Shown: positions 46,499 through 56,976, counted from the first letter of the stretch. The stretch: DNA of 64,000 nucleotides from an uncultured Clostridia bacterium (GCA_947589595.1 CANQBV010000002.1:1-64000), one strand, 5' to 3'. Program-made: numbers and translations. Notes: a model not told the origin generated them from the sequence alone.

Positions 46499-49400
46499 TT
46501 ATTCGTTTGTGTCTTCGGATTCATACACGGAAGCGGAAGACATGTAATCCGAAAGATCTTCTTCCCGTTCGGTGGCAGCACCGGTATCACTGCCCTCTTC
46601 ATCGTCATACAGCGGATCCTCGGCGTCGTAGATCTGTTCGCCGAGATCGGACATATCCACCGTTTGAATGCCGGCGGTTTCTTCCTCGCTGACTTCCTTG
46701 AGGGGGATGACGTGATCGTCCTTATCGAGTACCTCGACGTTCAGACCGAGCGCCTGCAGTTCGCGCACCAGCACCTTAAAGGATTCGGGCACACCCGGCG
46801 TGGGGATGTTCTGACCCTTGACAATAGCTTCGAAAGTCTTCACACGGCCAATGACGTCGTCGGACTTGACCGTGAGGATTTCCTGCAGGGTGTAGGCGGC
46901 GCCGTAGGCTTCCAGCGCCCACACTTCCATTTCGCCGAATCTCTGACCGCCGAACTGCGCTTTGCCGCCCAAAGGCTGCTGGGTCACCAGCGAGTACGGG
47001 CCGGTGGAACGCGCGTGAATCTTATCGTCTACAAGGTGGTGGAGCTTGAGATAGTACATATAACCCACGGTGACGCGGTTATCAAACGGTTCGCCGGTAC
47101 GGCCGTCGTACAGCACGGTCTTGCCGTCCGGGTCGCACCCGGCTTTGACCAAAAGCTCCTGAATGTCCTTTTCGGTAGCGCCGTCGAAAACCGGCGTCAT
47201 GAAGTTCATACCGAGCTTTTTGGCAGCCAGACCGAGGTGAACCTCCAGCACCTGACCGATGTTCATACGGGAAGGCACGCCCAACGGGTTGAGCACGATA
47301 TCCAGCGGCGTACCGTCCGGCAGGAAAGGCATATCCTCCGGCGGCAAAATGCGGGAAATAACGCCCTTGTTGCCGTGGCGGCCTGCCATTTTATCGCCCA
47401 CGGAGATCTTTCTCTTCTGTGCCACGTAAACGCGAACGACCTTGTTCACACCGGCGGGCAATTCATCGCCGTTTTCACGGGTAAAGGAACGCACGTCCAC
47501 AATGATGCCACTTTCGCCGTGCGGGAGCCGGAGCGAGGTATCGCGCACTTCGCGCGCCTTTTCCCCGAAAATGGCACGGAGCAATCTTTCCTCGGCGGTC
47601 AGTTCGGTTTCGCCCTTGGGCGTGACCTTCCCGACCAGGATATCGCCGGCGTGGACCTCGGCGCCCTTGCGGATGATCCCGTCCGCCGTAAGATCCTTCA
47701 GCGCGTCGTCGCCCACCGAGGGGATATCGCGCGTGATCTCTTCCGGGCCGAGCTTGGTGTCTCTGGCCTCGTGAGAATATTCTTCAATATGGATGGAGGT
47801 GTAAACGTCCTCGCGCACCAGTCTTTCGTTCAGAAGAACGGCATCCTCGTAGTTGTAGCCTTCCCAGGTCATAAAGCCGATCAGCATATTTTTGCCGAGC
47901 GCCATTTCGCCGCCTGAGGTAGCGGTGCCGTCCGCCAGAACCTGACCTTTTTCCACGCGCTCATCGCGGGAAACAAAGGGACGCTGGTTGATGCAGGTGC
48001 CCTGGTTGGTTCTCTTGAATTTCACCAGGTGGTAAGCATCGATCTGGCCGTCGTCGCGTTTCACGCGGATCTCATCCGCCGAAACGTACTCCACAAAGCC
48101 GGCTTCCTTTGCCAGCACGCACACGCCGGAATCCGTACCGGATTTATATTCAATCCCGGTGCCGACCATCGGCGCTTCGCTGATCATCAGCGGCACGGCC
48201 TGCTTCTGCATGTTCGAGCCCATGAGGGCGCGGGTATTATCGTCGTTCTCCAGGAACGGAATGTGAGAAGCAGAAACGGAAACCACCATTTTCGGGGAAA
48301 CGTCCATGTAGTCGATCTCTTCGCGCGGGACTTCAAGAATTTCGTCTCTGCGGCGCGCCGTAACCTTTTTATTGACAAATTTATGTTCTTCGTCCAAAGG
48401 CTCGTTTGCCTGAGCGACAGTGAATTCATCTTCTTCATCGGCGGTCATGTAGCGAACTTCGTTGGTGACCACGCCGGTTTCTTTTTCCACTCGTCTGTAC
48501 GGCGCCATAATGAAGCCGTATTCGCTGATCTTGGCAAAGGTGGAAAGATAGGAGATCAGACCGATATTCGGGCCTTCCGGCGTTTCTACCGGGCACATTC
48601 TGCCATACTGCGTGTAGTGCACGTCGCGCACTTCGAAAGAAGCTCTGTCGCGGGAAAGACCGCCCGGGCCGAGCGCGGAAAGACGGCGCTTGTGGGTCAG
48701 CTCGGAAAGCGGATTGTTCTGATCCATAAACTGCGAAAGCGGCGAAGAACCGAAGAATTCCTTGATCGAGGAAACCACCGGACGCACGTTGATCAGCGCC
48801 TGCGGGGTGACGGATTCGGTATCCTGAATGGTCATTCTTTCCTTGACGATCTTGTCCATTCTGGCAAAGCCGATGCGCAGCTGGTTCTGCAGAAGCTCGC
48901 CTACGCAGCGAAGTCTGCGGTTGCCCAGATGGTCGATGTCGTCGTCGGTGCCGATATCGTGGGAAAGCGCAACGAGATAGTTGATGGAGGAAAGAATATC
49001 CTCTTTGGTGATATGCTTCGGAACCAGCTCGTCTTTTCTCTCTTTGATCTGCTTGGCAATTTCCTGCGGATCGGAAGTTTCCTGCAGGATTTCGTTCAGC
49101 ACGGTCAGCTTGACCATTTCCCTGACGCCGCAAAGATCCATCGTTTCCTGCGAAACGAACTTGGCAAGCGGCACCATGCCGTTGGAAAAGACCTTGACAT
49201 TTTTGCCGTCTTCCGCCACGAGCGTCAGCTCGGTAATGCCCATGGTATCCAGCTTTTCGGCGATCTCTTTGGTGATGAGCGCGCCTTCTTCCAGCATGAC
49301 TTCGCCGGTGAGAACGGAAACGGCGGGAGCCGCGAGCTTATACCCCTGCACACGGCGGGCAAGAGAGAGCTTTTTGTTGTATTTATAGCGACCCACGGCA

Positions 49401-50230
49401 GAGATATCATATCTCTTGGGGTCAAAGAACATATTGTACACCAGAAGCTCGGCGCTTTCCACCAGAGGCGGATCGCCGGGGCGCATTCTGCGGTACAGTT
49501 CTTTGAGCGCTTCTTCGTAAGCGGTGGTGTTGTTGTTTTCGGCGGTGGCGGTGATGGCGTCCTTCTCCATGGTCAGGAGGATCATATCGTCATCGCCAAA
49601 GAGGGCGCGGATCTCCTGATCGGTGGAAACGCCGAGCGAACGAATGAGAATGGTAACCGGCATTTTGCGGTTTTTATCGATGCGGACATAGAAGATATCG
49701 TTCTGATCCGTCTCATATTCCAGCCAGGCGCCGCGGTACGGGATCACGGTGGTGGCATAGGTGCATTTGTCCGACTTTTCATGCTGCTTTTCGTAATAGA
49801 TCCCGGGGGAACGCACGATCTGCGAAACAATAACCCGTTCCGCGCCGTTGATCACGAAAGTGCCGTTTTCCGTCATGAGCGGAAAATCGCCCATGAAAAC
49901 TTCCTGCTCCTTGATTTCGCCGGTGATCTTATTGGTCAAACGCACCTTTACACGCAGCGGCACCGCGTAGTTTACGTCTCTTTCCTTGCAGTCCTCGATC
50001 GTGTACTTAGGCGTTTTTTCCACGGTGTAGTCTACAAAGTCGATCAGAAGGTTGCCGGAATAATCCACGATCGGAGAAACGTCGCGCAGCACTTCCATCA
50101 GGCCCTCGCGGAGAAACCAATCGTAGGAATTTTTCTGAACCTCAATCAGATTCGGCAATTCCAAAGGTTCATCGTTTTTGGCAAAGCTCCATCGGGTATT
50201 GGTTCCGCACTTCTGAGGTTTTAACGTCAT
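46499..50230 (-). CDS. rpoB: RNA polymerase subunit beta
   Basis: Forms the active-site cleft with beta'. 1243 aa from the ATG at 50230 (AAGGAG 11 nt ahead). Contains the rifampicin region [20 protein letters not shown] followed by SALGPGGL, with the Asp, His and Ser hot-spot residues all in the sensitive-type state. The end is acidic and low-complexity (after about 1195: [14 protein letters not shown]). rplJ-rplL, which often precede rpoB, are absent; a separate promoter lies at 50458-50486, and the MATE gene diverges. Confidence 0.98.
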   Translation of the reverse strand: MTLKPQKCGTNTRWSFAKNDEPLELPNLIEVQKNSYDWFLREGLMEVLRDVSPIVDYSGNLLIDFVDYTVEKTPKYTIEDCKERDVNYAVPLRVKVRLTNKITGEIKEQEVFMGDFPLMTENGTFVINGAERVIVSQIVRSPGIYYEKQHEKSDKCTYATTVIPYRGAWLEYETDQNDIFYVRIDKNRKMPVTILIRSLGVSTDQEIRALFGDDDMILLTMEKDAITATAENNNTTAYEEALKELYRRMRPGDPPLVESAELLVYNMFFDPKRYDISAVGRYKYNKKLSLARRVQGYKLAAPAVSVLTGEVMLEEGALITKEIAEKLDTMGITELTLVAEDGKNVKVFSNGMVPLAKFVSQETMDLCGVREMVKLTVLNEILQETSDPQEIAKQIKERKDELVPKHITKEDILSSINYLVALSHDIGTDDDIDHLGNRRLRCVGELLQNQLRIGFARMDKIVKERMTIQDTESVTPQALINVRPVVSSIKEFFGSSPLSQFMDQNNPLSELTHKRRLSALGPGGLSRDRASFEVRDVHYTQYGRMCPVETPEGPNIGLISYLSTFAKISEYGFIMAPYRRVEKETGVVTNEVRYMTADEEDEFTVAQANEPLDEEHKFVNKKVTARRRDEILEVPREEIDYMDVSPKMVVSVSASHIPFLENDDNTRALMGSNMQKQAVPLMISEAPMVGTGIEYKSGTDSGVCVLAKEAGFVEYVSADEIRVKRDDGQIDAYHLVKFKRTNQGTCINQRPFVSRDERVEKGQVLADGTATSGGEMALGKNMLIGFMTWEGYNYEDAVLLNERLVREDVYTSIHIEEYSHEARDTKLGPEEITRDIPSVGDDALKDLTADGIIRKGAEVHAGDILVGKVTPKGETELTAEERLLRAIFGEKAREVRDTSLRLPHGESGIIVDVRSFTRENGDELPAGVNKVVRVYVAQKRKISVGDKMAGRHGNKGVISRILPPEDMPFLPDGTPLDIVLNPLGVPSRMNIGQVLEVHLGLAAKKLGMNFMTPVFDGATEKDIQELLVKAGCDPDGKTVLYDGRTGEPFDNRVTVGYMYYLKLHHLVDDKIHARSTGPYSLVTQQPLGGKAQFGGQRFGEMEVWALEAYGAAYTLQEILTVKSDDVIGRVKTFEAIVKGQNIPTPGVPESFKVLVRELQALGLNVEVLDKDDHVIPLKEVSEEETAGIQTVDMSDLGEQIYDAEDPLYDDEEGSDTGAATEREEDLSDYMSSASVYESEDTNE

Positions 50231-50457
50231 AAAAGAAACCACTCCTTCTTCTTTTTCCTTCTCGCTCGTCTTTCGCGCAGGATGATTTGGGATTGAAAAA
50301 TATGTTTTTCGCGGCGTCTCTTTTATAAATAAGGAAAGCAAGCGATAAATTTACAAAAGATGCATATAAAATTTACACTTTGTTTTCAATTATTTACTTT
50401 ATTTTCACATTATTTTTTGTGGAAACGCAAAAAACCGCGATTATATTGCAATTTTGA
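50231..50457 (-). other. AT-rich 5' leader of rpoBC, no gene
   Basis: About 220 nt between the rpoB promoter and its start. AT-rich with no hairpin I could define well and no frame with a ribosome binding site. Confidence 0.5.
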
Positions 50458-50486
50458 ATTCTATCACAAAAATTTGGGCTTGTCAA
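50458..50486 (-). promoter_or_regulatory. Promoter of rpoB-rpoC
   Basis: On the minus strand: TTGACA (50486-50481), 17-bp spacer, TAGAAT (50463-50458). Another weaker TATAAT-like box lies 16 nt further downstream. Confidence 0.8.
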
Positions 50487-50558
50487 GCGAAAACAAGGGA
50501 TTTTTTTCCGGGCCTGAAAAACCGGACTTTTGAAAGAAGAAAAATCTTCCCGGCGCCC

Positions 50559-50587
50559 TTGCTTTTTTCGGGAGAAAGGCATATAAT
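50559..50587 (+). promoter_or_regulatory. Promoter of the MATE exporter gene
   Basis: TTGCTT (50559-50564), 17-bp spacer, TATAAT (50582-50587). Transcription from about 50594 excludes a start codon at 50593. Confidence 0.8.
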
Positions 50588-50655
50588 GTGCCGTGAAAGA
50601 AAAAACGCGGCCGCAATGCCGCACGGCACGACTTTTTTTGTCGGGAAAGAAAGCT

Positions 50656-52071
50656 ATGGATTCGGTAAAAGCGCGGCGTTCCCACCGCAGCCACGGCATG
50701 GATATGACAGAAGGCAGTATCGTCAAAAAAATGATCGTTTTTGCCATACCGCTTTTGTTAGGCAATTTATTTCAGCAGCTATATAATATGGTAGACACTT
50801 GGGTCATCGGACAGACAGGCGTGAATGAAGCCTATGCCGCCGTTGGCAGTGTGGGGCCGATCATCAATATGCTGCTGGGATTTTTTTTGGGTCTTTCCAG
50901 TGGCGCGGGCGTGGCGATTTCGCAGTATTTCGGCGCTAAGGAATATGAAAAAGTAAGCCGCACGGTGCACACCTCCGTTGCCATGACGCTGGTCTTAGGC
51001 GTGGTGCTCACCGTCGTCGGCGTTTTGCTGACTCCCTGGATGCTGCGCTTACTTCTGCACACCTCCGATACCTCCAGTCCCATCTTCGCACAGGGGAACA
51101 TTTATCTGCGCATTTATTTTGCCGGGATCGCCGCCATGATGCTCTACAACATCGGCGCCGGTATTTTGCGCGCCGTGGGCGATTCGCGCCGGCCGTTTTA
51201 CTTTCTGGTGGTTTCCGCGGTGACCAACACGGTACTGGACCTGATTTTCGTTTTCCGGTTCGACATGGGCGTGGCGGGCGTTGCCTGGGCTACCGTACTG
51301 GCGCAGGCGCTTTCCATGGTCCTGACCTTTTTCGTGCTCTGCCGGAGCGATCTGTGCATCAAGCTGTTTTTCCGCAAGATCCGCTTTGATTTTGCAGAGC
51401 TTCGCAAAATCATTCGCGTGGGGATTCCTTCGGCGATCCAAACCTCGCTGACGGCGTTTTCCAACGTTTTCGTACAGTCCTACGTCGCCAGAGCCAACGG
51501 CGTGCAGGAATACGTGATGGGCGGTTGGACCTCCTATAATAAACTGGATCAGTTCATCTTCCTGCCGGCGCAGTCGCTGGCGCTGGTGGCCACCACGTTC
51601 GTGGGGCAGAACCTCGGCGTAGGAAACGTGGAGCGCGCCAAAAAGGGCGTGCGCGTCGCCTGGCTGACCTCGACGGTGATCTCGATCCTGATCATTGTTC
51701 CCGTGATGGCCTTTTCCAACTTTTTCGGCGGTATTTTCAACCCCGATCCTAACGTAGTCGGATATGCGTCTTTGCTTTTGCGATACCTGACGCCGTTCTA
51801 TTTATTCTGTTCGGTCAATCAGATCTACAACGCTTCGCTGCGCGGTGCGGGCAATGCCCGTGCGCCGATGATTATTATGATTTCCAGCTTCGTGGTACTC
51901 CGTCAGATCTATCTTTTCGTGATCACGCGCTTCGTTTCCAACGAACTGCTGGCGATCGGCTTTTCGTATCCTGCCGGGTGGGGCTTCTGCACCGTTGTCA
52001 CGCTGCTTTATTACCACCACTATAAATTCGGCCACGTCGACCTCGTCGGCGACCGTACCGCCAAAGCGTAA
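50656..52071 (+). CDS. MATE family multidrug/cation efflux transporter
   Basis: Exports drugs or metabolites using a Na+ or H+ gradient. 471 aa with 12 predicted helices in two homologous halves (GNLFQQLYNMVDTWVIGQ in the first, PSAIQTSLTAFSNVFVQSYV in the second), the NorM/DinF-like Firmicutes type. I take the ATG at 50656 (purine run GGGAAAGAAAG ahead); another possible start is the ATG of MDMTEGSIVKK at 50698. Substrate unknown. A terminator follows at 52137. Confidence 0.92.
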   Translation: MDSVKARRSHRSHGMDMTEGSIVKKMIVFAIPLLLGNLFQQLYNMVDTWVIGQTGVNEAYAAVGSVGPIINMLLGFFLGLSSGAGVAISQYFGAKEYEKVSRTVHTSVAMTLVLGVVLTVVGVLLTPWMLRLLLHTSDTSSPIFAQGNIYLRIYFAGIAAMMLYNIGAGILRAVGDSRRPFYFLVVSAVTNTVLDLIFVFRFDMGVAGVAWATVLAQALSMVLTFFVLCRSDLCIKLFFRKIRFDFAELRKIIRVGIPSAIQTSLTAFSNVFVQSYVARANGVQEYVMGGWTSYNKLDQFIFLPAQSLALVATTFVGQNLGVGNVERAKKGVRVAWLTSTVISILIIVPVMAFSNFFGGIFNPDPNVVGYASLLLRYLTPFYLFCSVNQIYNASLRGAGNARAPMIIMISSFVVLRQIYLFVITRFVSNELLAIGFSYPAGWGFCTVVTLLYYHHYKFGHVDLVGDRTAKA

Positions 52072-52130
52072 AGCTTTGCCCGCGGGCCTCCGTCCCGTTC
52101 CCCGCTTCGAAAACTTTCAAAGCTTTCAGG
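52072..52130. repeat. Gene-end GC-rich repeat, degenerate
   Basis: Reads GCGGGCCTCCGTCCCGTTCC then CCGCTTCGAAAACTTTCAAAG. Same order of blocks as at 62815-62880 (GCGGGACTCTGTCCCGCACC then CTGCTTCGGAAGCTTTT). Sits directly after a stop codon. Confidence 0.5.
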
Positions 52131-52136
52131 CCATAA

Positions 52137-52179
52137 AAAGAAGTTATCGGTTTTCCCTTAAGGAACCGATAACTTCTTT
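52137..52179. terminator. Terminator between MATE gene and ABC exporter operon
   Basis: 16-bp stem AAAGAAGTTATCGGTT / AACCGATAACTTCTTT with an 11-nt loop, followed by CTTTTTTCT on the plus strand; the A-rich 5' side could serve the minus strand. Confidence 0.85.
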
Positions 52180-52235
52180 CTTTTTTCTCAAAAGCTTTCG
52201 AGGTTGTCAGGGCGTGAGGCAGCGTCCCACAAAAG

Positions 52236-53897
52236 CTATTTCCGGCCGGCGTCGATCAGCAGCGGAGAGAGCGAGGTAAAGAGCAGTCCCAGTCCCGCGT
52301 TGACCGCCGCGGCAACCCCCACGAAAAGCAGAAAGGCGTGCAAAAGCGTCCCGACGAGAATACAGGCCAGCATCGGCAAAACGGAGCCGTAGATCAAAAG
52401 CACCTGAATGGTCTTTTTGACGGCGGCGGGAATCGACTCCGGCAAAAGCAAATCGGCAAACAGGCCGGACGACGCCGAATAAAAATCCAGCGCCAGAAGA
52501 AAAAGAAACCACACCGCCGCTTCGAGGGGATCGACTCCCAGAAGCACGCCGCCCACGACCAAAGCGGGAATCAGATCCAGCGCACAGCCCGCCGTACCGG
52601 CCAAAGTCGACCAAAACACCTTTGCGAAGGTCTTTTCGGGAATCAGGAAAAAGAAGTTTTTGCTCGTGTCCTCCAGAATCGGGTTCCCCAGCGCCCGGAA
52701 AAAGGCGATCGCCGCCAGCGGCAGCATCAGAATCAAAACCGAATCCGTCTTGGCGATCCACCGCCCGAACCCGGCAAAGAGAACGGCGGTAAACAAATAG
52801 GTAAACGCGGTTTTGGTAAAGATTTTGACCTTTGCAAAACGGAACCGATTGGCAAGCGATTTGGAGAAAAACACCCGCGCCCCCTCGCCGGAAAACAAAA
52901 GCTCGCGCCGCAGACTGTCCTTGCGGTCTTTTTTGCGGCGAAGCACCGCTCCCATTGCGGATTCCTGCGCGGCGCGCAGCGCCTCCGCCACCTCGCCCGC
53001 CTTGGAAAGCGCGTCCTCATAAAAATCGGCACGAAACCGCCAGATTGCCACCGTCATCCCCACCGCCAGCAGGAGGATCGCCGCCAGATCGAGCAGCAAA
53101 AGCCCGATCTTTCCTCCGGCGATCAGGCGCGGGATCACCTTCAGCCAGCCGAAAATCGGAACAAACGACGCCGCGCGGGCATTGAAAAAGGCCTTTGCCG
53201 CCGCATAAAGCGTCAGCCCGGAACCCCGGTAATAGAAGAAAAAGGCCAGTACCAAAATTCCCATCGCTCCGTAAGCAATGGGCTGCACAAAGCGTTTGGC
53301 GGAAGGATAGGTGGTAAAAAACGTATAGGAAAACACGCCGACCAGGTTGGAAAACAGCAAAATCAAAAACCACACGGCAAGGATTGAAATCGCCACGCGC
53401 CAATCCAGCCCCAGGGTCAAAATCAGATTCGGCAGCTGGAACACAAAATACAGCGCCGCCGCCAGCATCGCGCCCATTTGCAGCGTCATGCGGAAAAGCA
53501 AAATACTCTGCGGCTTCCGCGGCGAAGGAAACAAGAGATTGACGTCCGCCATATTAAAAATACTGCCGCCGCTTTTATCGCCGTTCAAAAACCGCCAGAA
53601 GCACATCAGCACGACCAAAGCGCCGATGATCAGCTCGATCGCGTCCAGCACCGACTCCGGATCCGGCAATTCGTCGGAAAATTCCCCGTCCTCCTCCGGC
53701 CGCGCTTCCGACCCATCTTCCGTGGTTTCCAGTACGGTTTCCGGCTCGGAAACGGCCTCATCGATCCCAGCCATCACCAATCCGATCACCACGCCAAGCA
53801 CCACACAGGCGACAAGAAAAACCGCGACCCAGGTTTTGAAAAGCTTGCGCAGAACATTTTTAAAGCTATGCGCAGCGTAATACAGGAAAAGGCGCAT
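52236..53897 (-). CDS. Putative ABC exporter membrane protein
   Basis: 553 aa with about 12 predicted helices: one near the N-terminus (22-45), an acidic extracytoplasmic loop (about 46-80), then helices to the end. The pattern (KSGGSIFNMADVNLLFPSPR and SVLPMLACILVGTLLHAFLL) matches the 'putative ABC exporter' family of Firmicutes. It begins directly at the stop of the ATPase gene, so the pair forms one transporter. Substrate unknown. Confidence 0.8.
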   Translation of the reverse strand: MRLFLYYAAHSFKNVLRKLFKTWVAVFLVACVVLGVVIGLVMAGIDEAVSEPETVLETTEDGSEARPEEDGEFSDELPDPESVLDAIELIIGALVVLMCFWRFLNGDKSGGSIFNMADVNLLFPSPRKPQSILLFRMTLQMGAMLAAALYFVFQLPNLILTLGLDWRVAISILAVWFLILLFSNLVGVFSYTFFTTYPSAKRFVQPIAYGAMGILVLAFFFYYRGSGLTLYAAAKAFFNARAASFVPIFGWLKVIPRLIAGGKIGLLLLDLAAILLLAVGMTVAIWRFRADFYEDALSKAGEVAEALRAAQESAMGAVLRRKKDRKDSLRRELLFSGEGARVFFSKSLANRFRFAKVKIFTKTAFTYLFTAVLFAGFGRWIAKTDSVLILMLPLAAIAFFRALGNPILEDTSKNFFFLIPEKTFAKVFWSTLAGTAGCALDLIPALVVGGVLLGVDPLEAAVWFLFLLALDFYSASSGLFADLLLPESIPAAVKKTIQVLLIYGSVLPMLACILVGTLLHAFLLFVGVAAAVNAGLGLLFTSLSPLLIDAGRK

Positions 53898-54611
53898 TTA
53901 CTTTTCCTCCCCGGCGGCGCTTTCCCCTTCGGTAATGCGGAAAAACAGCTCCTCCAGCGTCTTACCCTGACCGTCCTCCCGCGCCAGGTCGGCGCAGATC
54001 CGGCCGTTTTTCAGTATCAGCGCGCGGTCCCACAGCATATCTACCGAATCGATCATGTGCGTGCTGACAAAAATCGTGCAGCCCTTTTCCTTCAGCTCCA
54101 CAAAGATTTTTTTCAGTTCCTTGATCGCGTGCGGATCCAGCCCGATCATCGGCTCGTCAAATAAAATGACCTTCGGCAAGGGCAGAAGTCCCAGGCATAC
54201 GTTCAGTTTCTGCTGCATGCCTTTGGAGAGCTCGTCCCCAAATTTTTTGCGTTTATCCTGCAATTCAAAACGGCAAAACAGCTCTTCGCCCCACTCGCGC
54301 CAATTTTTCAGCCGATAGGCGCGGGCGATGAATTCCATGTGCTCCCAAACGGTCAGATTCGGGTAGAGCGACGGAATTTCCGGCACATAGCCGCAAAGCC
54401 GTTTCGCGGCCAATTCCTTGTGGGGAACGCCGTCGATCCTCACACTGCCCTGCACGCGCAAAAGCCCGATGATCGATTTGAACAGCGTCGATTTTCCCGC
54501 GCCGTTCGGCCCCAAAAGAATGGTAATACTCCGATCCGGCAGCGCAAACGTCAGATCGTCGCACGCCAGCACCTTTCCGTATTTTTTGGTAAGATTGGTA
54601 ACCTGCAGCAT
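53898..54611 (-). CDS. ABC transporter ATP-binding protein
   Basis: 237 aa with Walker A LGPNGAGKST, signature LSKGMQQKLNVCLGL (SK in place of SG), Walker B KVILFDEPMIGLDP and a switch His (STHMIDSV). Typical of export ATPases working with ABC-2-like membrane proteins, here the 553-aa protein encoded without a gap downstream. Confidence 0.94.
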   Translation of the reverse strand: MLQVTNLTKKYGKVLACDDLTFALPDRSITILLGPNGAGKSTLFKSIIGLLRVQGSVRIDGVPHKELAAKRLCGYVPEIPSLYPNLTVWEHMEFIARAYRLKNWREWGEELFCRFELQDKRKKFGDELSKGMQQKLNVCLGLLPLPKVILFDEPMIGLDPHAIKELKKIFVELKEKGCTIFVSTHMIDSVDMLWDRALILKNGRICADLAREDGQGKTLEELFFRITEGESAAGEEK

Positions 54612-54626
54612 CGTAACTCTCCTTAT

Positions 54627-55544
54627 TTAACCTTGTTGCTTTTTTATTCTCTGATACCAGAGAATTTCTTTTTCAATCCAATAGGTAAATTCAGTCCCGG
54701 TCAGGCGCTCGTCCTCGGGCTTGATTTTCTCATACGCCTCCAGCCCGTCCGTCCAGCCCTCCCAAATATCGGCAAAGCAGAAATCAAAAACGCCGTCCTC
54801 CAGCTTTTGCAGATAATCAAATGCGTCTGCCTGCACAAGGACGATTTTTTCTTTTTCAGAAAACTGCGGCAGAAGGTGTTCGCGGAAAAGCTGCAAAATT
54901 TCCGGGTCGCGCTCAACGATGGTAATGCGTTCGACCTCTTTCTTTTTGGAAATGCAAAACGGGTAGTACCCCAGACCGAGTCCCAGCACCAGCACTCTGC
55001 CGTGCGCCGCGCGGATCTGACTTTGCATGGAGGCAATCTCCGAGGGGCAAACGCTCACCCAGGGGATATTGCCCTCATAAACGCTGGGGAACGCCACCTT
55101 CTGCGGAAAAAAGCCCAATTTCGGCACCACGATCTCGGCGTCCAGATCCGGCATATCGTACTGAAAAAATTCGCCGCGATCGTAAAACGCCTGGAGCAAA
55201 AGGTGCTTGCCGATCCTTTTTTCCGGCACCTCAATCTCCCGCAAAAACGGATCGGCGTAAAAGGCGGCGCGGTCAAATTTTCTCGCTTCGCGGAACAAAG
55301 CCAAAAGATACCTTTCATCCAGCTTGTTCCACAGATTCATTCCTTCCAAAAAACGGCACAGCACATAAAAGAGTTCAAAATCGTCCCCCAAATAGCCGTC
55401 CTTTTGCAGTTCGGCAATTTTTTGATCACTGTAGGCCGCCCTCGCCTCTTTTACATCCTTCGGCGTATATGGCACGCTCGGCGCCGAAACGGCGATCTTT
55501 TCGGCGATCAGCGCCGTCACGGCAAGCGATTCTTCTTTGGTCAT
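54627..55544 (-). CDS. Class I SAM-dependent methyltransferase-like protein of unknown target
   Basis: 305 aa. The C-terminal half has a Rossmann-type SAM motif (RVLVLGLGLGYYPF, then ITIVERDPEIL and ALVQADAFDYL-like VQADAFDYLQKL, DFCFADIWEGW), close to spermidine-synthase-like folds. The N-terminal 160 residues are helical and not recognised. I chose the ATG at 55544 because AGGAAG lies just upstream. First gene of an operon with the ABC exporter genes, with its promoter at 55573-55601. The substrate could be small-molecule or protein. Confidence 0.65.
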   Translation of the reverse strand: MTKEESLAVTALIAEKIAVSAPSVPYTPKDVKEARAAYSDQKIAELQKDGYLGDDFELFYVLCRFLEGMNLWNKLDERYLLALFREARKFDRAAFYADPFLREIEVPEKRIGKHLLLQAFYDRGEFFQYDMPDLDAEIVVPKLGFFPQKVAFPSVYEGNIPWVSVCPSEIASMQSQIRAAHGRVLVLGLGLGYYPFCISKKKEVERITIVERDPEILQLFREHLLPQFSEKEKIVLVQADAFDYLQKLEDGVFDFCFADIWEGWTDGLEAYEKIKPEDERLTGTEFTYWIEKEILWYQRIKKQQG

Positions 55545-55572
55545 GGTCTTCTTCCTTATTTTCGTTTCCAAT

Positions 55573-55601
55573 ATTGTATCATTTTTTATTTTTCCGTGCA
55601 A
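55573..55601 (-). promoter_or_regulatory. Promoter of the methyltransferase-like/ABC exporter operon
   Basis: On the minus strand: TTGCAC (55601-55596), 17-bp spacer, TACAAT (55578-55573), 29 nt ahead of the ATG. Confidence 0.75.
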
Positions 55602-55634
55602 TGGAAAATCAAATAAATTCTCCTTTTTCTATGA

Positions 55635-55663
55635 TTGACTTTTCGTTGGGAAGGTGTTAAAAT
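55635..55663 (+). promoter_or_regulatory. Promoter of the UDP-sugar pyrophosphorylase gene
   Basis: TTGACT (55635-55640), 17-bp spacer, TAAAAT (55658-55663). Confidence 0.8.
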
Positions 55664-55695
55664 GTGGAAAACAGAACATTCATTTCGGAGGCAGC

Positions 55696-56913
55696 ATGAA
55701 AAACTTTGACCGTTTGGAAGCCCTAGGGCAAACCCATCTTTTGCGTTTTTTTCCGGAGCTTCATGACGCACAGAAGCAAAAACTGATCGACCAGATCAAT
55801 TCCGTGGATCTTTCCCTTTTAGACGAATTAAAAGCCGAAAAGCACGCCGAGTCGGCGGGGGAATTAGCTCCTCTCGGCGCTCTGGAAGCGCCGGAGATCG
55901 AACAGAGAAAAGAAGAATTCGAAAGCGCCGGCATCCGCGCTTTGCAGGAGAAAAAAATAGCCGCCGTTCTGCTCGGCGGCGGGCAGGGCACGCGCCTCGG
56001 CTATGCCGGGCCGAAGGGTTCCTACGATATTGGGGTAAACCGTCCTTTCTATATTTTTGAAGCCCAGTTCCAGACCATGCTGAAAAACTGCCGCAAGGCC
56101 GGTACCTTTTTTCACGTCTTTCTCATGACCAGCGACAAAAACGACGTCGAGACCCGCGCTTTTCTGAAAAAGCACGCTTTCTTCGGCTATCCCGAGGAAA
56201 TGGTGCATTTCTTCGTGCAGGATATGGCGCCGAGCTGCGATTTTGAAGGCAAGCTTCTTTTGGAGGACAAGGATTCCCTCTCCCTTTCTCCAAACGGCAA
56301 CGGCGGCTGGTACCGCTCGCTGATCCGCGCCGGCTACGGCGAAATGATCCAAAAGGAAGGCATTGAATGGTTCAACGTTTTTGCTGTGGATAACGTATTG
56401 CAGCAGATCTGCGATCCCGTCTTTATCGGCGCAACGCTCCTTTCCGGCGCGAATTGCGGCGCGAAGGTCGTCCGCAAAAACGCCCCGGGCGAAAAGGTGG
56501 GCGCGCTCTGTCTGAAGGGCGGCAAGCCGGACGTCGTGGAATACTACGAAATGGGCGAGGAGCTGGCAGCCGAAAAGGACGAAACAGGTCAGCTCAAGTA
56601 CCGCTTCGGCGTGATCCTCAATTATCTGTTCAACGCCAAAAAAATGAACGAGATCATGAACGATAAAATGCCCATCCACATGGCGAAAAAGAAAATCCCC
56701 CATATCGATGAAAACGGCAATTTCGTAAAACCCGAAAAAGAAAACGGCATTAAATTCGAGTATCTTGCCACCGATACCGTGCGCGGCATGGAAACCTGCC
56801 TCCCCTTTGAGGTGGTACGCGAAAAGGAATTCGCTCCCATTAAAAATCCCACCGGCATTGATTCCGTGGAAAGCGCCCGCGCGCTTTTACAGCAAAACGG
56901 CGTCGAGCTTTAG
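55696..56913 (+). CDS. UDP-N-acetylhexosamine / UDP-sugar pyrophosphorylase (UDPGP type 1)
   Basis: Makes UDP-GlcNAc/GalNAc or UDP-glucose from the sugar-1-phosphate and UTP. 405 aa with the nucleotide-binding LLGGGQGTRLG at about 91-101, then GPKGSYDIG, a central PNGNGGWYRSL loop and AVDNVLQQICDP. This is the eukaryote-like AGX/UAP family, distinct from bacterial GlmU; members occur in many Clostridia and Bacteroidetes. GGAGG lies four nt before the ATG at 55696. Monocistronic. Which sugar is used cannot be told from the sequence. Confidence 0.88.
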   Translation: MKNFDRLEALGQTHLLRFFPELHDAQKQKLIDQINSVDLSLLDELKAEKHAESAGELAPLGALEAPEIEQRKEEFESAGIRALQEKKIAAVLLGGGQGTRLGYAGPKGSYDIGVNRPFYIFEAQFQTMLKNCRKAGTFFHVFLMTSDKNDVETRAFLKKHAFFGYPEEMVHFFVQDMAPSCDFEGKLLLEDKDSLSLSPNGNGGWYRSLIRAGYGEMIQKEGIEWFNVFAVDNVLQQICDPVFIGATLLSGANCGAKVVRKNAPGEKVGALCLKGGKPDVVEYYEMGEELAAEKDETGQLKYRFGVILNYLFNAKKMNEIMNDKMPIHMAKKKIPHIDENGNFVKPEKENGIKFEYLATDTVRGMETCLPFEVVREKEFAPIKNPTGIDSVESARALLQQNGVEL

Positions 56914-56920
56914 AAAGTCA

Positions 56921-56952
56921 AACAGCGTGGCTGCGGCCGCGCTGTTTTTTTT
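56921..56952 (+). terminator. Terminator after the UDP-sugar pyrophosphorylase gene
   Basis: AACAGCG (56921-56927) / CGCTGTT (56940-56946) around a GC-rich loop, followed by eight T in total. Confidence 0.8.
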
Positions 56953-56976
56953 GCGCAAAAAAATTTTGAAAACCCC

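Noticed and set aside
48029-50224. 731-codon open frame opposite rpoB
   Set aside because: It is His/Phe/Gly-rich nonsense, mirror of rpoB codons, with no promoter or ribosome binding site.
50593-50655. Upstream start for the MATE transporter
   Set aside because: The consensus promoter at 50559-50587 would start RNA at about 50594, so the upstream codons would not be usable.
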